A stretch of 27,424 nucleotides of DNA, from the NCBI GenBank assembly GCA_029747585.1, contig JAPEVF010000617.1, positions 1 through 27,424 on the forward strand. Direction: 5' to 3'. The first letter of the stretch is position 1. The number at the start of each line of letters is the position of its first letter. Under the pieces are notes generated by a model. That model did not search any database, was not told where the DNA came from, and saw only the letters and a list, made by a program, of their open reading frames with translations. A program made the translations under genes and the position numbers. The stretch comes from Pleurotus djamor. Its lineage: Eukaryota > Basidiomycota > Agaricomycetes > Agaricales > Pleurotaceae. Below are positions 20,011-27,424 of this stretch, piece by piece.

Positions 20011-21810
20011 ATGTCTGAACAACCTATTGAACCACAACAAACGCGCCAGCTCCCGCCTGCTCAGACAAAAGTGCCGCAGGAACAGCCAGCAGCTATAAAG
20101 CCTCCCGTTACAACTCCAGACACGCCCCACATAGTTCCGGAGCAGCAATCGCAAGCCAAACCACCTGGGCGGTACGTGTGAGGCCTTGTATAAAAGAGTT
20201 CATGTGAGATGACACTGGCCCCCTCCAATGCACTCGTTCAGCCGAATCGACTTTTTCTTACCGCGTCGCAAAGCAACATACGATCCACCGAAGAATACCG
20301 ATGCCGAGCTGGACCCGCTGGAGGTCCCAAACGAAATTGTCAAAAACAACAAGAAAACTGACAAAGAGAAAATCGATGACTTTGGGCGTCTTTTCGACGC
20401 CTTTGCACGTTCAGAGAAGTTGAAGGACGAGCTCCAAAAGTTTGAGAATGGGGAGGAGTTCACGCCGATTTTCCTGTGCGTACGCTGTTCGTCAGTTCCG
20501 GTTCCGTTCGGAAACCCACGTTCTCCCCTCGTTGTCCTCGGCGCTAGGCACCCCCTCATTTCGTCTTGAATTCTTCATCGTCCAAAAACTCATATCCCCC
20601 AACCGTATGTAGGAAAGGTTTCATACCGAAACCTCTCGTTGGAACAACAATCGGCGGGATCCCCACTGGACCTCCATGGAAGCCTTCCGACACGTTTTTT
20701 ACCGTGCGTAGCCCGACACTTCCTTCCATGCTGTATCATTGATGATGCTTCTGCTTCTAGGACTACGAAATTCACAATCCTCCCGAGCGCATCCTGTCTG
20801 CCACTGAAAAATCCTACATAATATGTAATAACGCCGCTCACGACACGCGGTTGTATACCGAAGAGGTGGATGCCTCGGGACAAGACAAGAGAGCTGTGGC
20901 CGGGATGTCCTACATGCATCTGCTGGTAATTCCCAAGGGACGAAGTAAGCGTGCACGATCTTCTTCATCGCCTATCTGATACTGACTGTTTGACAAAACC
21001 GTAGTATACAATGCGGTGACGATCGAGGATCCCGCCGTTATAACGGAGTACATCGAGCACTTCACCAAGTTCTGGAAGGAAGGTTACAAAGGCCGGAAAC
21101 CGGTGGCTATCGTCAATGAAGCTATTGAGTTCGCTCTGGAAAAGAGGATATCTGATCTTGAGAAGACGCTGGTACCGGTTGGCGAAACGACGGCGGAGGA
21201 ATCATCAGGTTTGAGCGAGGAAGAGAAGAGGAAGGTGGAAGCACAGATGAAGAGAAGGGAATCTGTGCCAAAGGCGGTCAATGACGCTCGGCAGAGCGCT
21301 AAGGAGATGGCGGCTCAACTCGAAGAATTTTACAATTCGAGTGGGCCTGATACGACAGGGACCTTCGAAGTCGTTGGTGGTTTGGTCGAGCCCAAAAAGA
21401 AGGCGAAAGGACCCAAGAGATCTCAGACTACCCCAGATCCTTCATCTACGTCAAAACCTGGACCAGCAGCGCCCCTCAGGTTTGCATTCGCTTTCCACGC
21501 ACATCCATTCGCCAGTGTCGGACATATCCACATGCACGTCATTCTGGAAAGCGGATCGGCCACTCAATCAGGTGGCGTCGCAAGTGGAGGTGCTGCCGAA
21601 GGCCCAGCACAAAGATTCAACTTCAAACTACACAGTACTACCGCGCACGATTGGAAGAGCATTCGCGCCGTCCAGATCAGGGCTTTCTTAGAGCACAGAT
21701 TGAAGAAGACAAACAAGGCCGAACCAGGCCGTATTAAGAGGAGTTTCACATGGCATCCTGGCATGAAGTTTCTGCACAATATCTTGCCTAGCTTCGGCAG
21801 TAAAAAATGA
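20011..21810 (+). CDS. HIT-family (histidine triad) protein
   Basis: The model is exons 20011-20171, 20242-20475, 20613-20703, 20761-20944 and 21005-21810, 491 aa. HIT proteins are nucleotide hydrolases or transferases acting on phosphoramidate or dinucleoside substrates. The motif is GHIHMHVI with His at about 397, 399 and 401, matching HxHxHxx. The upstream strand MSYMHLLVIPKGRIYN is the usual partner of that fold. Between them lies an unusual insert of about 150 residues (charged helix EEEKRKVEAQMKRRE, then Pro/Ser-rich KGPKRSQTTPDPSSTS). The N-terminus is Gln/Pro-rich and probably disordered. Intron 2 (137 bp) was placed to give IFLKGFIPKPLVGTTIGG; the alternative frame cannot join exon 4. 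The tail is basic (HRLKKTNK). A TATAAAAG in intron 1 (20189-20196) precedes an in-frame ATG at 20228. The exact substrate cannot be inferred. Confidence 0.8.
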
Positions 21811-22212
21811 ATTTGTGTTCTTCGTTTTGTTCTCGTTGCCCTCCAGACACACCTACTTATATCCTGTTCCATGATTCCCTTCATACCCTATATTCTGCTA
21901 CCTGCTCGCCATGCGTCCATGGGTCGTTTATATGTATCTCTCGCGTGTATCCTTAGTACTAGTAGACTAACCTTCATCCTTCCCGCCTCGGAGCTTAATA
22001 CTTATATACCCAAATTGCCGGCCACTTCTCGAGCTCGTGAGACGTCACCTCCGCTAGAGGAATGGCGGAGGAGTTATGTTACGCGTAATCTACCGTAGGT
22101 ACCTATCATCCCCTAGCTAGGTCAAACACAAGTCCACGAACCCGACAACGCGGTGCGAGTCTGTCAATGACGAAACGGCCGGTCAGTATGAGGACTCGGC
22201 GGCAAGGAAGAG
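21811..22212. other. Convergent 3' spacer between HIT gene and gene F
   Basis: About 400 bp between two convergent stop codons. It is moderately pyrimidine-rich, with no supported gene, repeat or RNA. It should hold the 3' untranslated ends of both transcripts. Confidence 0.4.
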
Positions 22213-23964
22213 CTAAATGGCAATCCCCCATTCAACTTCGGCGTCGTCCCCATCGCTTGCATCCCCATCGTCTACATCGTCGGTGTGTTCCTCAATCCAT
22301 GAGGTCCGAAAGACTGGACCACGAACGATGCTTGTGAAAGTAGGTAAGTAGTACTTCAGATACGCCCGTTCTTGAAGGGGCATTTTGAAGTCGAAAGGGA
22401 GGTAGACATCCATGCTCAAGAGCTCTTCAGAAGCCGCCATGCACTGAATCCCTGCGTGGAATGCCTCCGTGAAGTGTCCTGCGCGCTTTCGTGCGAAGGA
22501 TAGATGATATAGCGCAAACGAATAAAGCTGTAAGACGCAGGCGTAGGAATAATCATCGGGACAATCTACCGTGTTGAGGAGGTCTAGCGACTCAAGACAG
22601 CTAGCAGCACATTCCTCAGCGTATCCAAGGCAATGGTAAGCGGAATTCAGGAAGTGTAGATTTGAAGCGAGCAGGAAATGTTGGCCGGTAATGAAAGGCA
22701 ACTGAACGCGATAGACGTCGACAGCTTGCAGCATCAGCCCAACAGCCTCTTCTTTCCGTCTTGTCGATTGAGCAGCCGTTAAGATGATGATTGCCTTGAG
22801 AGTTATTATCTGGTTCAGAAACAGACAGAAAATGTCGGCCCTTAGAGAAACTTGAGAAATGCGTGCAGAGCGGAAAAGACACTCCAGGGCATCGCATAGG
22901 CTCAGAGCAACATCTGAAGACCCAATAGCCCTAAGCATCCTAGCCGCGTTCAAGGTTAGAAGTATCATATTCTCGTTTGTATGTCGGCACAGAACGAGCC
23001 ATGGGATTGTGTGTCTTCCGCATTGTGAACGCCGATCAAGTGGAGGTCAGGGCTCAATTCGATGCGAGACAAGGACACATGAAAGACGTCCATAGGAAAG
23101 CGCGTAGTATCGAAAAGGACTTCTACAATCTTGTTTGCCTTGAGACCGATGTACTGTAAGTCGATGTAGTCGATTTCGGTTGAGAGCTAGGGATATACAG
23201 TCAGTCATGACAGCAAGTGAACGTTGGGCGCTCTACACGAACAGCATCAAGTGGATTGAACCCCGAATCCCCATCATGAACACGTTGGGCGAAGACTCGA
23301 TCAAGCTGTTGGACGCGGGACCGAACGTCGTGGGGATGCACAAGTAGAACTTCTTGGAGTTTCATAATCCCGATTTCAACGCGTGCACAGGTTAAGAACT
23401 AGATATGAATATCTCGTCTAGGTAATTTACACGAGTGAACGGGAGGGATACAACGTACGGTAATGCAGCTTAGTGATGTATGTATTCGTTCCTTCAACCC
23501 AGCAAGAAGGGCTTCAATTTCTTCGGAGTCGATCCAAAGCTTGATGCCGGCGGCGAGCCGGCTCAAAGTTCCATCACTGCTTTTTCGTTCATAGCGCAGA
23601 CATATGGTATGCGCGTGGTGCATATCACTATGGGAAGCTAGTGAGAAAGTTACCAAGCGACATGCGTGGATATCACCTCTTCAAGGCGTCAAGGGAGTGG
23701 CGGAGCGGCCCCAAAGTTATATGAGAGAGATGGTCTTTGTTCAATTCGCAGAAAGCCGCAATACGGAGGAGGTCATCCAGTACGTCCCGCGACAGCTCCC
23801 TGGCACGACTTCGAACTTTAGTCACCTAGTCCGGATAGAGACCGGTCAAATCGGGGTTGTCGGTAGCTCCGCGTCATGTAGCTTACCTTGTCCACAGATT
23901 CTTTGATTTTGAGGCCGGTTTCAACGAGAGATATGGCAGTTGCTGAAATCGAGAGGGGGTCCAT
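22213..23964 (-). CDS. Gene F: STAND-type N-terminal helix plus helical-repeat-like protein
   Basis: The model is complement of 23964-23887, 23825-23677, 23627-23459, 23398-23243, 23186-22996 and 22939-22213, 489 aa. The first four exons are 78, 149, 169 and 156 bases, exactly as in gene E, with matching phases. The start MDPLSISATAISLVETGLKI resembles the N-terminal domain of fungal STAND proteins, again without a P-loop. Paralogous blocks include RARELSRDVLDDLLRIA, CARVEIGIMKLQ and SSDVALSLCDALECL; the protein ends VEWGIAI. Without the last intron (22940-22995) the frame breaks at TGA 22967-22965. That intron has a weak donor (GTTCTG) but a good branch (CTAAC) and TAG acceptor, and it restores the frame exactly. 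If it is not spliced the gene is a pseudogene. An acidic run (DDVDDGDASDGDD) precedes the end. Confidence 0.7.
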
Positions 23965-24826
23965 GTCTTAAAGGTNAAATGGGGAGGGAGAGAACAACCG
24001 ATGTACTTTCGAAGGGCGAGATAGCAATAAAGTTGAGGCGGTACTGGCGCTAACCACTGTAAGCGGGGATCTTGGAGCCCTGAGCCGGTTAGTGAGGGCG
24101 ATGACAGGCATGAAAGGTAAAACACCGCCATGTTCAACTGCCAGTCGTTTCTATTTGAGCGGTTGAACCTGGCCGGTGAGAACTTTGGATTTTGCGTTAG
24201 TTGGTGTCCAAGTCAGGATGGAGGTTGCTCCAAGGCTTTGGTCAGACCGGGCACAGAGCTTATGGAGGTTCAGGGATGTGACTGTCCTGAAATCGATCCA
24301 AAGGAACGAGCAAGTGAGTTGGAAATGGTATTGAGTACTTGGGTGCTTACCGTGAGAAGGCAGGCTAGCTAAGTCCTTAGATTTGTGACTTAATCGTGTG
24401 AAACATTCTCACGGCATACTTCGCGACGCGCAGTGGCGAAAGAAAGCGTTTTGAGACAATTTCTTGTTTGAACGGGTAGCAACGACTTCAATAAGAGTCA
24501 CAATAGAATCATAGAATCGTAGGTAGTGAACGAGCCCAGAGACACAAGAGGAGTTGTCGACGAAGGCCTTCGATGGTGCAACATGGTCACAGCTGCCTTT
24601 ATTCTGGATTTGCTTAAAAGGTCGGCTGGAAGTGGGTTGGGTCCCGTACCATCAACCCACCGAGCCTCGAAGCCACTGGAGAAGTTGAGTAGTTCGCAGC
24701 ACCAGATTTTTGATCCNTTNAGGTGAGAAAGTAACTGGAAACCGGCCAAGTCAAAACAAGAAACGGTCAGTCCATACACACNCACATATTCGGTTGGGGC
24801 ACTAACCTTGTNACAGCCTCACAGGC
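23965..24826. promoter_or_regulatory. Divergent promoter region of genes F and G
   Basis: About 860 bp between the starts of F (minus) and G (plus), with several N bases. Just before G, CTAACCTTGTNACAG (ending 24816) looks like the end of a 5' leader intron, as also seen before B. An 80-codon + strand open frame at 24130-24372 has no recognisable features and no splice partners. The matching interval in the left arm (B to E) is 6.5 kb and contains genes C and D. Confidence 0.4.
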
Positions 24827-25745
24827 ATGGCATTCGCTAGAGCNGAATACCAAGGGNACGCTCGGTATAACAGCGGTGGGGGACATNATNATNNGGTCGA
24901 AAAGTCCGTNGAAAGGCCGTATTTTTGGTGGGACCATGACGAAGATGAGTACGCTCACATTGGGAGTGGCAGCGAAAGCGATGACGAAGAGTTCAAGCTG
25001 GAACTGGAAGTTATGGCCTCGAGCTTCGACGGAACGTATCTGATCATAAACTCCGCGCCAGATACGCCAACGACGTTGGAGTATGGAGAAGTCGAGCTTT
25101 ATAGCAGCGACATCGAGTGTGATGCCGGAAGTGAGGGTAGCGATGATGAAGAGAGGGTTGAGAATAACGACGTGCGTGGGGTGAGTTTGTTGGAGAGGAG
25201 AGCTGCGAAGGGCAAGGAAAAGGCGGTAGAGGTAACGACCTGGATTGGAGACGGTNATNACGAAGAACACGAATCCAGAGGNGAGGTNCANGATCATCTA
25301 CNCGCAGGAGAGAGNTCAGTCCCCTTGAACGTCGATACCGGTAAGTCNTCGNCCNTTTGCCCATCGCAGATGAGACGAGCTGACCTTCGGGGTGAAAGCA
25401 CACGACGNCCTCGNAGCACACGCAATGAATGAGGCATCGTNAGGGACGGTTACTCTATCGAAGAGACGGATGGTTCGCTCTGTTTCGACTGGTGTGGAGG
25501 TCGTGGAAGGGGCGATTGTTCACGATGGAACGGCAGCGGAAGATTCCAAGCCCACNAAAGCTACCCCGGTCAAACGAAGGTANGGAAAACGCAAGGTATC
25601 CGAACTGGGCACACCAGAAGACCTTGAGATGGCCGATGTGATACCAGTTGCATACCGCACGCGTTCTTCCAAGGTTGGGCGGACGATTTTGAAGCCCGAG
25701 GGTACGCCAAAGAGGTCCACGAAGCGGGTTAGATGGGCGCTTTGA
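24827..25745 (+). CDS. Gene G: acidic Ser/Asp-rich protein, paralog of gene B
   Basis: The model is exons 24827-25340 and 25444-25745, 271 aa. The intron 25341-25443 (GTAAGT..NAG, phase 1) was chosen because it is the length that joins the acidic first exon to the frame with the basic C-terminus. Residues about 35-50 read DEYAHIGSGSESDDEE, nearly the same as in B. FDGTYLIIN follows, then acidic stretches (DAGSEGSDDEERVENND) and ERRAAKGKEKAVEV, shared with H. The end holds GKRKVSELGTPEDLEMAD and STKRVRW, the basic signature of this family. Many N bases affect the call. In particular a TAN codon at 25581-25583 would be a stop if N is A or G. Function is unknown; a nuclear location is suggested by composition. 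Confidence 0.6.
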
Positions 25746-26153
25746 NTCTTTACTCGCGTAGATNTTCGCTTTTTTGCTATNNTGATAAATGGACAAACCC
25801 AATTTGCGTTNGCGGGGAGTTAGACTTCATGTTTCCACATTGAATCGAAAGGCATCCCTGNGGCTCAGGGTCGAAGAACGCCCACGTGCAAGAACATNNN
25901 CGCTGGTCAATGCATTGTTGACTCCATTGACCTCTCTTCCCTAACCACTAACNACAGTCACACCTAGCAAGTTCGCCTTCGTTCGCTTCGAGGGAGGTGT
26001 CACAGTGGATCGACCGGTACAACCTTCCACTGGAACACTTTGTCTATCAACAACGGCAGCTGCCTTTCCTCAATTTCCGTNNGTCGGTGTCGTTGCCTTG
26101 AAACCACTCGGCCCATCAGCAATCATTGACTCAGCGACTGCAGAGATATCGNT
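25746..26153 (+). promoter_or_regulatory. Promoter and leader region of gene H
   Basis: About 410 bp upstream of H with many N bases. It holds GGCTCAGGGTC (25862-25872), CACGTG (25883-25888) and GGTCAATG (25905-25912), in the same order as upstream of B. A probable 5' leader intron ends at GACTGCAG (about 26142), 11 bp before the start codon. No coding sequence is supported. Confidence 0.4.
25862..25912 (+). promoter_or_regulatory. CACGTG / GGTCAATG promoter module of gene H
   Basis: GGCTCAGGGTC, CACGTG and GGTCAATGC lie within 51 bp, about 266 bp before the start codon of H. The minus strand upstream of B has the same blocks. CACGTG is the core bHLH site. Shared descent and selection on the site are both possible explanations. 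Confidence 0.45.
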
Positions 26154-27011
26154 ATGAGTAGTCGCAGNTATGAGGGCAACCAGNGATTACCACAACAAGT
26201 GGTAGAACCNTCGAGGGCGGTGCGGTGGCNACACCTCCNGGAAAGCGACTTCACCGCGAATGGGGGCGGGTATGAGGGCGACGATGAGCGGATGGACATG
26301 GACTCCGAGTCTACATTCGCGACATGGGATAAATCATATTTCCCCACCGAACGAAATACTAACAGCACGGTCCATGTGGACGAAGACATCGACAGTAGCG
26401 AAGACGAAGACGAGAAGCTGGCTAGGGTTGCGGCAAGAAGAGCTGCGAAAGGGAAGGGAAGAGAAATTGCTGCGGAAATTCCACGCGTCGATATTGACGA
26501 CGAGGGAAACGAAGGGGACGACTCGGAGGATGAAGCCGTTATGAATTCCCAACATAAGAGCCATCTCCAACCCATGGGTCCCGACCTGGACGCCCCGGGA
26601 ACTTCATCGGCCCACTTCAACCTTTCCTTGACCAAAGGGACGGCCTATCACGTAGAGGACGGCGCCGCGGGTAGGTGGTAACTCTTCCTGAACCTTGACA
26701 CGCACTCACTACCCCCGTATACAGTGGTAGGGTCGCTCAGCAAGGCAATGCAAGCCTTGAGCTTGCCCACCGCTTCTGAGTGTGCTGGACTCGGGGGTTT
26801 CATTAACGTGAACGCCGGCGGTCTCAATTCAACAGAAGCCGCTGAGACCATCTCCAAGAAGCGCAACTTCTCTGCGATGGATGTTGATATTGAGATGGTT
26901 GCAGGAGATGGATCAAGGACTACAGAGACACTGGGAATGAGTCAAAACGCTTTCAGGGCGAACGAGGAGGATGGTCACCGAGCTACCAAGAAGCTGAGGA
27001 GATTTGAATGA
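26154..27011 (+). CDS. Gene H: acidic protein with basic C-terminus, family of B and G
   Basis: The model is exons 26154-26670 and 26725-27011, 267 aa. The intron 26671-26724 (GTAGGT..CAG) is phase 1, as in A, B and G. The first exon has TWDKSYFPTER, equivalent to QWDGSYL in B and FDGTYL in G, then DEDIDSSEDEDEK and RRAAKGKGREIAAE, which matches RRAAKGKEKAVE in G. The second exon starts VVGSLSKAMQALSLPTASE and ends with KKRNFSAMDVDIEMVAGDG and ATKKLRRFE. The last two blocks mirror KRKASDVEMGDG and TKKLRQ in A. A few N bases near the start leave some residues unknown. Function is unknown; composition suggests a nuclear protein. Confidence 0.65.
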
Positions 27012-27424
27012 ATGGAACAATGTCATGTATATATTCCGCCCCCGTCGTACATTCGTCTCGTGTTCTTCCTGAGCTTCAGTCTTCCGTGTAATTATATCTG
27101 GCGGATTTATTTTATATATCTTGTGCCACAATCATAGCAATGGTTGGAAAAGAATGGCCGTAAGCGAATCATCAGCTGTTGGAAGGAAAATACACATGAG
27201 CGATGACGATACGACGGAAGAATGATGCTGACTGATCCAACTGGATCAAACGATCACATCGACTATTCCTCAACCAAAGAGTCCAATCCGATGGCTAGAA
27301 CAGAGCAGCGGTGATTACGGTTATGCAGCTCAAATTTGCGATCGAGTCCTTCACGTAGTATGAGATCAAGCAAGCAAATGTTTATTATTTGATACGTTGG
27401 TTATAACCGCACATCGACACGGAG
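27012..27424. other. 3' flank of gene H to window end
   Basis: About 410 bp with no supported gene on either strand. A 16-base palindrome-like dyad, TGATCCA-AC-TGGATCA, lies at 27233-27248. The last bases may belong to the promoter of a gene beyond the window. Confidence 0.4.

Noticed and set aside
20613..20703. Alternative frame ERFHTETSRWNNN for exon 3 of the HIT gene
   Set aside because: Its phases do not fit the flanking introns; the chosen frame joins both neighbours.
22213..22968. Gene F as a short protein starting MILLTLNAARM, or as a pseudogene
   Set aside because: Four upstream exons match gene E exactly in length, and one 56 bp intron restores the frame.
24130..24372. 80-codon + strand open frame between F and G
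   Set aside because: No recognisable motif, no splice partners, and it lies in a divergent promoter.
1..27424. CRISPR arrays, tRNA or rRNA genes, bacterial-type operons
   Set aside because: No regularly spaced direct repeats, cloverleaf or rRNA-like sequence was seen; genes have spliceosomal introns.

Overview
The window looks like nuclear DNA of a mushroom-forming basidiomycete (Agaricomycetes). Genes are dense and on both strands, and most introns are 46-70 bp with GT..AG ends. The families present (F-box-like/LRR proteins, a DUF6589 protein, a RecQ-like helicase of the type with a CCDxC motif and an RPWGVQ tail, STAND-type N-terminal helices) are expanded in that class. The species cannot be named from sequence alone. 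Scattered N bases, many between 24.7 and 26.2 kb, limit some calls. All exon models were built by eye from reading frames, splice signals and comparison among paralogs within the window.

Layout. 1-308: 3' end of an unrecognised gene. 603-6543: tandem array of four F-box-like paralogs on the + strand; copies 1, 3 and 4 are open, copy 2 is a pseudogene. 7206-9909: two minus-strand genes (A, B) for acidic/basic, probably nuclear proteins. 10511-15837: a DUF6589 gene (C, +) and a RecQ-like helicase gene (D, -) that converge with only 2 bp between their stop codons. 16400-18200: gene E (+), a STAND-like N-terminal helix joined to a helical-repeat-like tail without an NTPase domain. 18414-19198: dithiol glutaredoxin (-). 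19386-19685: small spliced gene (-). 20011-21810: HIT-family gene (+). 22213-23964: gene F (-), paralog of E. 24827-25745 and 26154-27011: genes G and H (+), relatives of B (and, at the C-terminus, of A).

The most interesting reading is the symmetry of the right 20 kb. From the left the order is A-, B-, [C+ D-], E+. Read from the right end on the opposite strand it is H-, G-, F+. E and F are clear paralogs whose first four coding exons have the same lengths, B and G share protein motifs, and A and H share a C-terminal signature. This fits an old inverted segmental duplication around the glutaredoxin/HIT core. The DUF6589-RecQ pair sits only in the left arm, as expected if it were inserted as one unit. 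No terminal repeats or target-site duplications were found, so mobility is an inference.

A second unusual theme is the F-box array. A 52-62 bp first intron splits an ATG (A|TG), so a methionine codon is assembled by splicing. One copy has lost the ATG that normally precedes it, another has lost its stop codon, and a third is decayed.
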